Positions 50,986-60,588 are shown, counted from the first letter of the stretch. The stretch: 64,000 nt of DNA from Polyangiaceae bacterium (GCA_020849655.1 JADLFU010000066.1:47255-111254); one strand, 5' to 3'. Numbers and translations: made by a program. The notes: a model not told the origin generated them from the sequence alone.

Positions 50986-51888
50986 ATGCCTCGACCCCGC
51001 CTGATCTTCACCCTCGCGCTCTCGACCTCCTTGCCGCTCGTCGTCGCCTCCGGCGGGTGCGGCGGCGGGGACGACGGCGGGAGCGACGGCGCGGTCACCG
51101 ACTCGTCGGCGTTCGCCGCGGCATACTGCGCGCTCTACGCGCCGTGCTGCGCGGACCTCGGGCTCCCCATCGGCGAGCAGGTCGGGTGCAAGACGCTGTT
51201 CGGGGCGGTGTCGCCCTCCGACCCGAGCGCGGTCCAGGCCTGCCTCGACGCGTACCGGGAGCAGGCGAAGGACGCCGCGTTCTGCAGCCTGACGCTCCCG
51301 ACCCCGGAGCCCTGCAAGCGCGCGTTTCCGCAGCAAGGCGGCACGAGCCAGGGCACCGCCGCGCCCGGACAGGCTTGCAGCTCGACCTCCGAGTGCGCGC
51401 CCAGCGCCGCCGGGCGGGTCACGTGCCTCGCCGGCTCGTCGACCTGTCGGGTGCTCACCCACGCGAAGGCGGGCGCGGCCTGCAACGGCGACGTGTGGGA
51501 CACGAGCTCGCTGGTCACCAACGCCCCGAGCGGCGACACCATCCCCGTCTGCTACCGCGACGACGGGCTCACCTGCGAGGCTGGCACCTGCGCGGAGATC
51601 TCGGCGGTCGGCGGCACCTGCACGAGCGACGGCACCTGCGCGACGGGGGCGTACTGCGCGAGCGGCACGTGCGCGGCGAAGGTCGGCCCTGGCGCGTCCT
51701 GCGCCGGGAGCTCCGGCGCGTGCGACGCCACGTCGTACTGTGATCAGCTCGGCACCAAGAAGTGCGAGGCGCGGATCGCCGAGGGCGGCGCGTGCGACAC
51801 GAACGACCAGTGCACGACCGGGTACTGTTACCCCGACAAGTGCGCGAAGCGGCAGGGCGGGCTGAAGCTGCTGCCCTTCTGCCAGTGA
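50986..51888 (+). CDS. Cys-rich lipoprotein
   Basis: A 300-residue lipoprotein: lipobox-like SGGC (Cys25), a short acidic/Gly stretch, a helical segment with paired Cys ([14 protein letters not shown]), then Cys-knot-like repeats of the GxxCxxxxxC..GxYCxxGTC kind (about 125-285), around 24 Cys in all. Probably disulfide-rich and surface-exposed. The remnant at 27694-28130 is of the same kind. ATG 50986 starts the signal peptide. Confidence 0.82.
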   Translation: MPRPRLIFTLALSTSLPLVVASGGCGGGDDGGSDGAVTDSSAFAAAYCALYAPCCADLGLPIGEQVGCKTLFGAVSPSDPSAVQACLDAYREQAKDAAFCSLTLPTPEPCKRAFPQQGGTSQGTAAPGQACSSTSECAPSAAGRVTCLAGSSTCRVLTHAKAGAACNGDVWDTSSLVTNAPSGDTIPVCYRDDGLTCEAGTCAEISAVGGTCTSDGTCATGAYCASGTCAAKVGPGASCAGSSGACDATSYCDQLGTKKCEARIAEGGACDTNDQCTTGYCYPDKCAKRQGGLKLLPFCQ

Positions 51889-51907
51889 GGCGCGCGAGAG
51901 CCGCGCC
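51889..51907 (+). terminator. Hairpin just after the Cys-rich lipoprotein
   Basis: GGCGCG (51889-51894) pairs with CGCGCC (51902-51907) over a 7-base loop, starting at the first base after the stop codon. A plausible intrinsic terminator without a U-tract. Confidence 0.4.
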
Positions 51908-51953
51908 GCTCGACGCAAGCGGTTCGGCCGGCGGGTGAAACCTTTGCGCCAGC

Positions 51954-52085
51954 TCAGCGCAGGCCGACGATCGCGACGACGTACATCACGAAGACGAGGC
52001 CGAAGACCGCGGCGGCGAACGCGAGGCTGGTGGACTCCCCCGCGGACGACGGGCGAGAGGGCTTGTCGGGCAGGGACGAGGTCAT
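51954..52085 (-). CDS. Small single-pass membrane protein
   Basis: A 43-residue protein: polar N-terminal half (SLPDKPSRPSSAGES) and one hydrophobic helix (LAFAAAVFGLVFVMYVVAIVG) ending almost at the stop. The sharp polar/hydrophobic split and GGCCGGG before the ATG favour a real gene. No family recognised. It is 34 bases downstream of the AgmX-type gene. Confidence 0.55.
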   Translation of the reverse strand: MTSSLPDKPSRPSSAGESTSLAFAAAVFGLVFVMYVVAIVGLR

Positions 52086-52119
52086 CCCGGCCGCGAGTGC
52101 AAGCGATGGGCCCGCGCGA

Positions 52120-53196
52120 TCACGGGTCGTCGCCGGCGTCGACCGAGCTCGGGGGCCGCGAGGGCGGGGCGCGGAGCGGGACGACGACACGCGCGACGCC
52201 GCCGCGCGCCGGGGGCCACGCAACCTCACGAAGCACACGCGTCGCGCACGCGACGACGGACGCCACCGGGAACGTCGACTCCGTCTGCGCGATCTCGCCC
52301 GCCGTGCCCTCCGTGTCGACGTCGACGCGCAACGCGAGCCTGCCCCACGCGCCCGGGTGCTCCTCTCGCCCGGCGGCCACGCAGGCGTCGAGCTCCGGTA
52401 GCCTGGCCGCGGTGCGTCGCGCGACCTCGTCGAGATCGGCGCGGCCGGGCCTGGGCTCCGCGCTCGCCTCGGGCAGCGGCGCGTCGCCGGGCCACACATC
52501 GATCGACAGCGCCACGGTCGCTCTGCCGCCTCGGGGGCGAGGCAGCGCGGCGCCGGTGAGCCCGCGCACCCAGCAGCCGACGACCTCCTTGTCGGGCATC
52601 GACGTCTTGTGGCGACGCGTGTCCGGCACCTTCGCGCGGGTCGTCGACGCCTTCGTCACGCGCCCGCCGGCGTCGAGGGAGAGCGCGAGCACCGCGCGTC
52701 CGTCGAGCTTCAGCGCGTCTCGGAGCGCCGGATCGTAGCACCTGCGCACCGTCCAGTAGTGCTCGGCGCGGAGCACCCGCATCAGCGCGCGCGTGTCGGC
52801 CTTGCCCTTCACCACCACGGGCTCGCCGATGACGACGCGCGGCGCCGGGTGCCACGCGCTGCCGTCGCCGAGGCCGCCGGTGTTCCAGGTGTCGAGCTCC
52901 TTCAACCTGGCCTTGCGCAGGCGCGCGTCCGCAGGCCACGGGAACCCTCCCGCGGCGTACGGGGGCTCGAGCGTCACCGACAGGCTCGGCGTCGCTGGCG
53001 GGTCGGACGCCGCCGGGAGGGAGGAGACCGGGGGCGCCGGGGACGGCGCGGGAGCCGCTGCCGGCGCGCTCGACGCGGCAGGCGGGGCGGGTGAAGTGGG
53101 CGCGCTCGACCCGAGCGTGGGAGGACCGGACGGCGGAGCAGCCGCGGGCGCGGCGCACGCGGCGAGGACGAAGGACGCCGCGAGGATCGAGCGCAC
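52120..53196 (-). CDS. Lipoprotein with two AgmX/PglI-type C-terminal domains
   Basis: A 358-residue protein: lipobox LAAC (Cys14), a Pro/Ala/Ser linker (about 15-75), then two related domains. The first has YWTVRRCYDPALRDAL and AVLALSLDAGGRVTKAS, with Cys paired to VVGCWVRGL; the second has LDACVAAGREEHPGAW and LRVDVDTEGTAGEI with VVACATRVLREVAWP. This strand-Cys pattern is that of the AgmX/PglI C-terminal domain (gliding-associated in Myxococcus). GTG 53196 is the start that keeps the signal peptide. Divergent from the next gene. Confidence 0.75.
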   Translation of the reverse strand: MRSILAASFVLAACAAPAAAPPSGPPTLGSSAPTSPAPPAASSAPAAAPAPSPAPPVSSLPAASDPPATPSLSVTLEPPYAAGGFPWPADARLRKARLKELDTWNTGGLGDGSAWHPAPRVVIGEPVVVKGKADTRALMRVLRAEHYWTVRRCYDPALRDALKLDGRAVLALSLDAGGRVTKASTTRAKVPDTRRHKTSMPDKEVVGCWVRGLTGAALPRPRGGRATVALSIDVWPGDAPLPEASAEPRPGRADLDEVARRTAARLPELDACVAAGREEHPGAWGRLALRVDVDTEGTAGEIAQTESTFPVASVVACATRVLREVAWPPARGGVARVVVPLRAPPSRPPSSVDAGDDP

Positions 53197-53269
53197 GACG
53201 CGGTGTGTAGCCGAGACGGCGCAGAGATCCGCCTTCTCCGTCGGCCCGGTCCGCGCTATCCCGCAAGTC

Positions 53270-54088
53270 ATGCGCTTCGCAACCCTCGCAAGCCTCACGC
53301 TCGCCGCGCTCGCCTGCGGCGGCAGCGAAGCCGACTCTTCTTTGTCCGCTGGGCCCCTGGGGGGCAAGGCAGGCGCCTCCGCCAAGGCGGGCGGCGCAGG
53401 CGCGAGCGCAGGAGATGCGTGCACGCTGCTCGCCGCCTGCTGCGCGTCCATCACGGTGGCGACCACGAAGCAGAGCTGCGAGGACGTGCACACCGCGCTC
53501 TCCGCGAAGCCCGATCTCACGAGCTGCGGCGCGGTGCTCGCGTCGTACTCGGCGCAGGGCGCGTGCGGGGCGGGGCAAGCGGGCGCGGGCGGAGGCGCTG
53601 GGAGCTGGAGCGGAGGCGCCTCGGGTGAGGGTGGAGATCCCTTCGGCGGCGGAGGCGCGGGCGCGGCGGGCTTCGGCGCGGGCGGAGGAGGAGGCTTCGG
53701 CGCGGCGGGCTCCGGCGCAGGCGGAGGAGGAGGCTTCGGCGCGGCGGGCAGCGCCGGGTCCGCCACCGGGGGAAAGGGCGGCAAGGGGGGGTTCGGCGCG
53801 GGTGGCAGCGGCGGCGGGGGCGGACAGGTGCCGCCGGTGACCTGCGAGGAGGCCCACGGCATCCAGGGCTGCTGCGCGCCCGACGGCAAGAGCGGGTGGT
53901 TCTCGCAGGGCGGCGCGTTCGGCGTCCAGGGGTTCGCCTGCGCGGCGGGCAAGGTCTGCAGCTGGACCCCCGGCTCGACGCTCGAGGGCATCTACGACTG
54001 CGTGATGGGTACGACGCCAGTCGTCGATCCGAAGGGGAAATTCCCCTATCTCTGCGGGTTGCCGGCGGTCGAGGGGGCGTGCAAGTGA
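53270..54088 (+). CDS. Gly-rich Cys-containing lipoprotein
   Basis: A 272-residue lipoprotein: lipobox LALAC (Cys16), a helical segment with CTLLAACCASI and an SCEDVHTAL stretch, a Gly-rich linker (about 100-185) with GAGGGGGFGAAGS repeats, then a Cys-rich tail (CEEAHGIQGCCAPDG, CAAGKVCSW). The N-terminal paired-Cys segment resembles that in the lipoprotein at 50986. The stop overlaps yhbY's GTG as GTGA. Confidence 0.8.
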   Translation: MRFATLASLTLAALACGGSEADSSLSAGPLGGKAGASAKAGGAGASAGDACTLLAACCASITVATTKQSCEDVHTALSAKPDLTSCGAVLASYSAQGACGAGQAGAGGGAGSWSGGASGEGGDPFGGGGAGAAGFGAGGGGGFGAAGSGAGGGGGFGAAGSAGSATGGKGGKGGFGAGGSGGGGGQVPPVTCEEAHGIQGCCAPDGKSGWFSQGGAFGVQGFACAAGKVCSWTPGSTLEGIYDCVMGTTPVVDPKGKFPYLCGLPAVEGACK

Positions 54089-54426
54089 AGCGCTCGACCG
54101 CGGAGGTCACGAAGGCGCAGGCGCGGCACCTGCGCGGGCTCGGTCACCACCTCGAGCCGGTCGTGCAGGTCGGCAAGGACGGCGTCACCGAGGGGCTGGT
54201 GAAGGCGACGGCGCGCGCGCTGCTCGACCACGAGCTCATCAAGGTCCGCGTCGGCGGCGAGGCGCCCGACGACCGCCACGCGACGTCCGAGGCGCTCGCC
54301 GCGCAGACCTCCGCGCTGCTCGTGCAGGTGCTCGGGCGGACGGCGCTGCTCTACAAGCGCCACCCGAAGAAGCCGAAGCTCGAGCTGCCGGTCGAGGCGA
54401 AGAAGCGCGCGAAGCCGGCGCCCTGA
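54085..54426 (+). CDS. yhbY: YhbY-type CRM-domain RNA-binding protein
   Basis: A 113-residue CRM (CRS1-YhbY) domain protein: LRGLGHHLEPVVQVGKDGVTEGLV, then HELIKVRV and the basic LLYKRHPKKP. YhbY binds pre-50S ribosomal particles. The GTG start overlaps the previous lipoprotein stop as GTGA, an odd pairing of an RNA-binding protein with a surface lipoprotein. The Lys-rich C-terminus (AKKRAKPAP) is a small extension. Confidence 0.92.
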   Translation: MKRSTAEVTKAQARHLRGLGHHLEPVVQVGKDGVTEGLVKATARALLDHELIKVRVGGEAPDDRHATSEALAAQTSALLVQVLGRTALLYKRHPKKPKLELPVEAKKRAKPAP

Positions 54427-54471
54427 GCGCCGTCCCTGGCGCCCGCCCGCGCGCGGTGGGAGAGGGCGACC

Positions 54472-55158
54472 ATGCCCTACACGCTCGTCATCGCGAACAA
54501 GAATTACTCGAGCTGGAGCCTGCGCCCCTGGGTGCTGCTGCGCGCGCTCGGCGTCCCGTTCGTCGAGCGCGTCGAGCGGTTCCCTGGCGCCGGAGACGAG
54601 GGCGCGTTTCAGCGGTTCTCGCCGAGCGGGCTCGTACCGGTGCTGATCGACGGCGACCGGGCGGTGTGGGACTCGCTGGGGATCACGATGTACCTCGCCG
54701 ACCGACACCCCGAGGTGTGGCCGAGCGACGAGGCCGCACGCGCGTTCGCCGAGAGCGCGGCGGCGGAGATGCACGGCGGGTTCCAGGCGCTGCGGGGCGG
54801 GTGCTCGATGAGCGTCGGGGTCCGCGTCCGGCTGCGGGATCCCTCGCCCGCGCTCGCGAGAGACGTCGCGCGGCTGCGGGCGCTGTTCGAGGAGGGGCTC
54901 ACGCGGTTCGGAGGGCCGTGGCTCGCGGGCGCGAGGTTCACCGCGGTCGACGCGTTCTACGCGCCCGTCGCGTTCCGTGTGCGCACGTACGGGCTCGACG
55001 TCGGCGGGGGCCAGCGCTGGGTCGACGCGGCGCTCGCGCACCCGGCGATGAAGGAGTGGGAGGCGGCCGCGCTCGCCGAGACCTGGCGCGAGGAGGGGCA
55101 CGAGGCCGCCGTGCGCGCGGCCGGTGAGGTGACGGCCGACCACCGCGCCGGCGCCTGA
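54472..55158 (+). CDS. Glutathione S-transferase family protein
   Basis: A 228-residue GST: N-terminal thioredoxin fold with IANKNYSSWSLRPWVLLRALGVPF (the Ser-rich active-site loop), the GSH-binding turn GLVPVLIDGD and VWDSLGI, and an all-helical C-terminal domain with AGARFTAVDAFYAPV. Likely conjugates or reduces small electrophiles. Its stop abuts the convergent stop of the DUF4340 gene; the two share the palindrome TGATCA. Confidence 0.9.
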   Translation: MPYTLVIANKNYSSWSLRPWVLLRALGVPFVERVERFPGAGDEGAFQRFSPSGLVPVLIDGDRAVWDSLGITMYLADRHPEVWPSDEAARAFAESAAAEMHGGFQALRGGCSMSVGVRVRLRDPSPALARDVARLRALFEEGLTRFGGPWLAGARFTAVDAFYAPVAFRVRTYGLDVGGGQRWVDAALAHPAMKEWEAAALAETWREEGHEAAVRAAGEVTADHRAGA

Positions 55159-57333
55159 TCAGGAGAGCAGCGCGAGCAGCGCCTTCAGCCGCGACGCGGC
55201 CACCGCGTACACGACGTCGACGCCGTCCTTGCGCGCGTAGGTCACGCTCGATCCGCGCCACGCGTCGCCCGCGCCGAAGACAAGTTTGTAAGGTTTGCCG
55301 TCCGCGCGCTTGCCCGTGATCTCGAGCGAGGGGGACTCGAAGCCCTCATCCTTGTGGGCGGCGCCGAGGTGCACGACGCCGTCGGCGCGCAGCTCGCGGA
55401 GCGCGTCGCGGATCGGCACGAGGCGCGAGGTCGGCAGCGTCGCGCCGTCGGCGAAGCGGAAGCCGTCGCCGGTCGAGACGAGCGTCACCTTCGCGCCCTT
55501 CGACGAGAGCGTCAGCTCGCGCACCTCGGACGCGTCGACCGCCGTCTGCGCGAGATCGATCGCCCACGAGCTGATGGCGTCCTCGGTCGCGCGCGGCGCG
55601 ACGAACACGCCCTTCTGCCCGACGAGGCGGCCGTACACGCCCGCCTTGCCGAGATCGCCGAGCTCGACCTTCACCTGACGGTCGGCGTCGCCCTCCTTGT
55701 ACGAGAGCTCGAACGACATGCGCGGCCTCGCGAGGCCAAACGAGCCGTCGTCCTCGTCGGCGATCCACTCGTCGGCCGTCAGCCGCGAGAGCACGTCGGC
55801 GATGCGCCCGACGGCGCCGATGTCGACGGGGAGGTCGCGCGGCTCGGCCACCGTCCACACGCCCGCAAGGGTGCGCGCGAGCACGTGCTTCCCGTCCGGG
55901 CGCGACAGCGAGATACGCCGCAGCCGCTCGACGGACACGTCGACGATCCGCGTCGAGCGCAGCGCCGTCGACCGCGGCAGGAACGCCCGCCCGTCCTCGC
56001 GCGAGAGCCGGAGGACGGCGCCGTCCTGCGCGCGGCGCACCGGCACGCGGCCGTCCTTGTCGGCGCGGAACACCTCGACGATCTCTGGCTGCGGCGCCGT
56101 GGCGTCGGGATCGCGCGCGGGGTTCAGGGTCACCTTCGCGCGGGCGCCGTCCAGCGCGCCGACCTCGGGGCGCACCTCGCTCTTCGCCGTCGTCAGCGTC
56201 TTCAGGAGCGCGCGGGCCTGCTCGAGCGCGACCTCGGCCTCGACGGGCCGCCGCTCGCGCCAGCCCTTGTCCTTGCGGGCGAGCTCGAGCGCCGTCGCGC
56301 CCTCCTCGAGGATGATCTCCTCGACCTCGTCCTCCCGCAGCGAGAACGCGCGCGCGTCGACGAAGCTCGCGGGCTCCTGCAGCAGCCCCTCCATCGCGCC
56401 CCGCCCGACGCAGGCGAACAGCGGATCGGGCAGGCGACGCGCGAGCACGACGTCGCTCGGGTGGCCCGGGCACGCGCCCCCGACGGTGAGCTCGCCCGCG
56501 GGGCGCTTGTCGTCGGTGGGCCTCATGGAGACGGTGACGACGACGGCGCCCGCCTGCGCCGCCTTCGCCTCGGCCTCCGAGACGAAGTGATCGGCCTTCA
56601 TGTCGCCGAACGCGCCGAGCACCTTGTCGACCGCCGCCCGGTCGGCGCGCAGCCTGGCCCCGCCGTCGAGCTGCCACGTCGCGCCAGGCCCGCGCACGAG
56701 GTCGATCCTCGCGCTCGGCTGCGCGAGCGTGATCGCGCGGCAGTCGTTCGACAGGTACGGCACGACCGTGCGCGTGCGCAGCGCGTCCGCCGGCAGATCG
56801 AGCGTCGCGAACGACTCCTTGCGCACGACCGCCACCTGCCCGTCGGCCTCGACGTACACGCTGTCCTCGGGCTTCGGCGCGGGGCCGCCGATCGCCATCG
56901 TCGAGGTCAGCTTGCCCATCGTCAGCGTCACGCGGTAGCGCGGCTTCTCGAGCCCGAACTGCGCGCGGTTCACCTCGGTCGGGCGGATGCTCCGCTGCAC
57001 GATCGTGAGCTCGATGGCGGACATCGCGCGGTCGACCGCGAACTGATCGGCCAGCGACGTCTTGCCGTCGACCTCGATGCGCCAGAGCCTGTCGTCGCCC
57101 GCGTCGGGCGCGCTGCTCTTGCGGCGCAGCGTGTACGTGCGGCCGTCGCGCTCCACCTGGACGACGCTGACGTCGTCCTGCCGATAGACGGAGAACAGGT
57201 GGTGCTTGCGCCCCTCGCGCTCGGCGGTGCCGACGGCGTCGCGCTGCGCGTAGACCCACACTCCCGCCGCGAGCATCGCCGCGACGAGGCCGAACGTCAC
57301 CGGGTGCTTCTTCAGATCGTCGACGACGCTCAC
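55159..57333 (-). CDS. DUF4340 protein of the Gld-like ABC operon
   Basis: A 724-residue protein with an N-terminal membrane helix (HPVTFGLVAAMLAAGVWVYA) and a large periplasmic region made of repeated DUF4340-type domains (WRIEVDGKTSLADQFAVDRAM; ADEWIADEDDGSFGLARPRMSF). DUF4340 proteins accompany GldG-like and GldF-like ABC components. Role unknown; probably a periplasmic partner of that transporter. GTG start overlaps the upstream stop as GTGA. Last in the operon. Confidence 0.85.
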   Translation of the reverse strand: MSVVDDLKKHPVTFGLVAAMLAAGVWVYAQRDAVGTAEREGRKHHLFSVYRQDDVSVVQVERDGRTYTLRRKSSAPDAGDDRLWRIEVDGKTSLADQFAVDRAMSAIELTIVQRSIRPTEVNRAQFGLEKPRYRVTLTMGKLTSTMAIGGPAPKPEDSVYVEADGQVAVVRKESFATLDLPADALRTRTVVPYLSNDCRAITLAQPSARIDLVRGPGATWQLDGGARLRADRAAVDKVLGAFGDMKADHFVSEAEAKAAQAGAVVVTVSMRPTDDKRPAGELTVGGACPGHPSDVVLARRLPDPLFACVGRGAMEGLLQEPASFVDARAFSLREDEVEEIILEEGATALELARKDKGWRERRPVEAEVALEQARALLKTLTTAKSEVRPEVGALDGARAKVTLNPARDPDATAPQPEIVEVFRADKDGRVPVRRAQDGAVLRLSREDGRAFLPRSTALRSTRIVDVSVERLRRISLSRPDGKHVLARTLAGVWTVAEPRDLPVDIGAVGRIADVLSRLTADEWIADEDDGSFGLARPRMSFELSYKEGDADRQVKVELGDLGKAGVYGRLVGQKGVFVAPRATEDAISSWAIDLAQTAVDASEVRELTLSSKGAKVTLVSTGDGFRFADGATLPTSRLVPIRDALRELRADGVVHLGAAHKDEGFESPSLEITGKRADGKPYKLVFGAGDAWRGSSVTYARKDGVDVVYAVAASRLKALLALLS

Positions 57334-58883
57334 GCGCTCCGCCTCCGCTCGCCGGCGTCCTTGCGCTTCTCGGTGCTGCGGCGCCGCAGGAACACCGCGA
57401 GGCCGAGCAGCGCCGCGGCCGCGGGCACGTAGAGCGTCACGTACGAGCGCACCTCGGCCTGCGATTTCTCGTCGAGGCGCATGCCCGCCACCACCGCGGG
57501 CTTCTGCGGGATGTCGACGATCTGCGGCCGCGCCGTCAGCCACGCGACCGCGCTCTCGATGAAGTACGCGCCCGCGCGCAGGCCGGGCTCCTGCCAGTTC
57601 TGCCCCTGGGTCAGCGTCGCGGAGCCGACCACCACGAGCCGAGGGCCGTGCGCGGCCGCGCTGCCAGCGGGCTTCGGCAGCTCGGCCGCCATCGCGACGG
57701 CGAGCGGGCCGCCGCGATCCTGGGTGCGCTTCTCGGCGGGCGGCTCGTCACGCAAGAAATCGGTGATCGCGAACGACTGATCGCTCGTCGTGATGAGCTC
57801 CGACGGCTGCACCGCGCTGCCCGGCAGCTTGCCGAGCGACTGCGCGAGCACGAGCAGGAGGCGCACGTTGGGGTTCTTCTCCTCGGTGAGGCCCTGCGTG
57901 ATCGCGTGCGCCTTCGCCGCGCCGAGGAAGGTCTCGCCGATCCCCTGCGGCGGCCTGCGCGACTTGTCCTTCTCGAGCACGAGATCCTGCCGGAGCTCGA
58001 CGCCGCCCCGCGCCGCGACGGGCTCGAGGCCGCTCGCGACGACGCGCTTGTTCCCCGCGTCGATGACCGGGTTCACGAGCAGCATCACGTTGCCACCGCC
58101 GTCTAGGTACGCGCCGAGCGCGGCGGCCTCCTCGGGCTTCCACGGCGTCTGCGGGCCGGCGACGTAGACGAGCGAGCAGCCCTTCCACGGATCCGCGGGC
58201 GGCGCGGGCGCGCCGAGATCGACGATCCTCGTGTCAGAATTGTTCTTCACGAGGCGGAACTTCAGCTCCGAGAGCCCGCGCGCGCCCGGCTCGTCCGCGC
58301 CGAGCTCGCCGTGGCCCTTCGCGAAGCAGACGGTGTCGCGCTCGCCGCCCAGCACGTTGCGGATGGCCGTCGTCAGGCCCTGCTCGAGCCTGGGACGCGC
58401 GCGCCCCTCGTTCTCCTCGCTCGCGTCGACGAGGTCCGACGACGTGAGGAACCACCGGCGCTCGCCCTTGATGACGAGGATGGTCGCGTCCGCGACGACG
58501 CGGCCGTCCTCGGTGCGGCCGGCGACGACGCCGTACTTCTCCTTCAGCGCGAGGAACTCCGCGGGGCTGCGGTCGGGATCGACGTAGCGGATGACGAGCC
58601 GGCTCGTCTCGGCGCCGTACGCGACGAGCATGTGCCGCACGCTCGTCAGCAGGGGATCGCTCTGCGACAAGAGCACGACCACCTCGACGGGCTCCGACAG
58701 GCCGCGCAGCGTCGTCTTCGTCGGCTCGCTCAGCGTGTAGAGCTGCGCCGAGGTCAGATCCCACCGCTTGTACGAGCGCGCGGCGCCGACGTTCACGAGC
58801 ACGGCGAGCCCGAGCGCGGCGACGACGCCGAGCGCCGAGTACGCCTTCGTGCCCCTCGCGGGGGGCTCGGTCGCGCGGCTCAC
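57330..58883 (-). CDS. GldG-like ABC transporter auxiliary component
   Basis: A 517-residue protein with membrane helices at both ends (VVAALGLAVLVNVGAA; YVPAAAALLGLAVFL) and a periplasmic ABC_transp_aux (PF09822-type) domain between: RWDLTSAQLYTLSEPTKTTL, DPDRSPAEFLALKEKYGV and YLDGGGNVMLLVNP. In Bacteroidetes GldG works with GldA and GldF in gliding; here the function is inferred from the gene order ATPase-permease-GldG-DUF4340. GTG start, GTGA overlap with the permease stop. Confidence 0.88.
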   Translation of the reverse strand: MSRATEPPARGTKAYSALGVVAALGLAVLVNVGAARSYKRWDLTSAQLYTLSEPTKTTLRGLSEPVEVVVLLSQSDPLLTSVRHMLVAYGAETSRLVIRYVDPDRSPAEFLALKEKYGVVAGRTEDGRVVADATILVIKGERRWFLTSSDLVDASEENEGRARPRLEQGLTTAIRNVLGGERDTVCFAKGHGELGADEPGARGLSELKFRLVKNNSDTRIVDLGAPAPPADPWKGCSLVYVAGPQTPWKPEEAAALGAYLDGGGNVMLLVNPVIDAGNKRVVASGLEPVAARGGVELRQDLVLEKDKSRRPPQGIGETFLGAAKAHAITQGLTEEKNPNVRLLLVLAQSLGKLPGSAVQPSELITTSDQSFAITDFLRDEPPAEKRTQDRGGPLAVAMAAELPKPAGSAAAHGPRLVVVGSATLTQGQNWQEPGLRAGAYFIESAVAWLTARPQIVDIPQKPAVVAGMRLDEKSQAEVRSYVTLYVPAAAALLGLAVFLRRRSTEKRKDAGERRRSA

Positions 58884-59629
58884 CCCCACCTCCACGAGTC
58901 GACGACGCGCGTCGTGACGAACAGCGGCAGCGCCGTCAGCGACAGATCGAACAGCACGCGCCGCGAGTCGACGATGCCGCGCGACATCTCGTCCATCTGC
59001 GTCCACACCGACACGTACCCGCACACGTCGCGCAGCGCGCCCTCGGGCAGGATCATCTCGCCGACCCCGATCATGAACAGCGACAGCGTGACCCCCGCGC
59101 CGAGCACGAGCGCGAGCAGCACGCTCTGGGTCATCGCCGACGCGAGCGTGCCGATGGCCAGCCACGACGCGCCGACGAGCGCGATGCCGAGGTAGCCGGT
59201 GCCGACGACCTGCCAGTCGATGGCGCCCGTCTTGCGGATGACGACCATGTAGAGCAGCGTCGGCGCCCACATCGCGGCGTACGCGACCATCGCCGCCGCC
59301 CACTTCGCGACGACCACCGCCGCGGTCGAGACGGGCGCCGTCAGCAGCGCCTCGATCGTGCCGCGCTGGCGCTCCTCGCTGAAGGCCCGCATCGTGAGCG
59401 CGGGGCAGAACACGACGAGCGGGAAGTACAGGAACACCGTCTGCCCGAAGAACGCCTGCACCGGGCCCTGGTCGGAGCTCATGTCGCCCTGGTTGGCGAA
59501 GTGCGACAGCAGGATGAACCCGAAGTGCAACCCCTGCAGGACGAGGAAGCTGACGATGACGACCCACGCGAGCGGCGTGACGAACAGCGAGAACAGCTCG
59601 CGCTTCCACACCGGGAAGAAGCCCCTCAC
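58880..59629 (-). CDS. GldF-like ABC transporter permease
   Basis: A 249-residue membrane protein with about six helices: KRELFSLFVTPLAWVVIVSFLVLQG, the ABC-2-type EERQRGTIEALLTAPVS motif, and ALVGASWLAIGTLASAM. It partners the ATPase encoded just upstream (GTGA overlap). Substrate unknown. Confidence 0.92.
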   Translation of the reverse strand: MRGFFPVWKRELFSLFVTPLAWVVIVSFLVLQGLHFGFILLSHFANQGDMSSDQGPVQAFFGQTVFLYFPLVVFCPALTMRAFSEERQRGTIEALLTAPVSTAAVVVAKWAAAMVAYAAMWAPTLLYMVVIRKTGAIDWQVVGTGYLGIALVGASWLAIGTLASAMTQSVLLALVLGAGVTLSLFMIGVGEMILPEGALRDVCGYVSVWTQMDEMSRGIVDSRRVLFDLSLTALPLFVTTRVVDSWRWG

Positions 59630-60588
59630 GCCGCGTCTCCCTCGGGCTCCCGCGCGTCCTCGGTGAGCGCGGCGAACACCTCGTCGAGCGTCGCCTTCTC
59701 GGGCGTCGCCTCGCGCACGCCGAGCCCCGCGCCGACGAGCCGCGCGACGGCCTCCTCGAGCGCGCGCGCGGTGTCCTCCTCGGTCTTCTTCCAGCGCAGC
59801 GACAGGGTGAGCTCGGCGCCGCTCACCTCGACGGTGAGCCTCTCCTGCGCGTCGAGCCCCTCGAGCGCGCGCCGCGCCGCCTCCTCCGTGCCGCGCGCCA
59901 CGACGCGAGCGCGCGTCGATCGCCGGCGCTTGCGCAGCTCGTCGAGCGGGCCCTCCGCGACGAGCCTGCCCTTCGAGATGACGATCGCGCGCCGACACGT
60001 CGCCTCGACCTCCGAGAGGATGTGGGTCGAGAGCAGGATCGTGTGCCGCTCGCCGAGCGCGCGCACGAGGTCGCGCACCTCGCGGATCTGGTTGGGATCG
60101 AGGCCCGCGGTCGGCTCGTCGAGGATCAGGATCGGCGGGCGCGCGACGAGGGCGTCGGCGAGCCCCACGCGCTGGCGGTAGCCCTTCGAGAGCTTGCCGA
60201 TCAAGAGCTCGGCGACGTCCGAGACGCGCGCCTCCTCCATCGCCTGGGCGACCTTCGCCCTCCGCTCGCGGGCGGGGACGCGCTTCAGCTCGGCGCGGTA
60301 GGCGAGGTACTCGCGCACGCGCATCTCGACGTACAGCGGCGTCGCCTCGGGCATGTAGCCGAGCTGGAGGCGCGCCGCGTCGCGCGCCTCGACGACGTCG
60401 TGCCCGCCGACGGTGACCTGGCCGCTCGTCATCCCGAGGAACCCGGCGAGGATCTTCAGCGTCGTGCTCTTGCCCGCGCCGTTCGGCCCGAGGAACCCGA
60501 CGACCTCGCCCCGCGCGACCGAGAAGGAGACGTCGTTGACGGCGTAGAACTGCCCGTACGCCTTCGTGAGGTGCGCGACCTCTATCAT
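59626..60588 (-). CDS. GldA-like ABC transporter ATP-binding protein
   Basis: A 320-residue ABC ATPase: Walker A GPNGAGKST (34-42), signature LSKGYRQRVG, Walker B LILDEPTAGLD and STHILSE. A C-terminal extension of about 100 residues has a ferredoxin-like pattern seen in GldA/CcmA-type exporters. First gene of the four-gene operon. ATG 60588 chosen as the domain starts there; a longer start six codons upstream is less likely. Confidence 0.94.
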   Translation of the reverse strand: MIEVAHLTKAYGQFYAVNDVSFSVARGEVVGFLGPNGAGKSTTLKILAGFLGMTSGQVTVGGHDVVEARDAARLQLGYMPEATPLYVEMRVREYLAYRAELKRVPARERRAKVAQAMEEARVSDVAELLIGKLSKGYRQRVGLADALVARPPILILDEPTAGLDPNQIREVRDLVRALGERHTILLSTHILSEVEATCRRAIVISKGRLVAEGPLDELRKRRRSTRARVVARGTEEAARRALEGLDAQERLTVEVSGAELTLSLRWKKTEEDTARALEEAVARLVGAGLGVREATPEKATLDEVFAALTEDAREPEGDAA

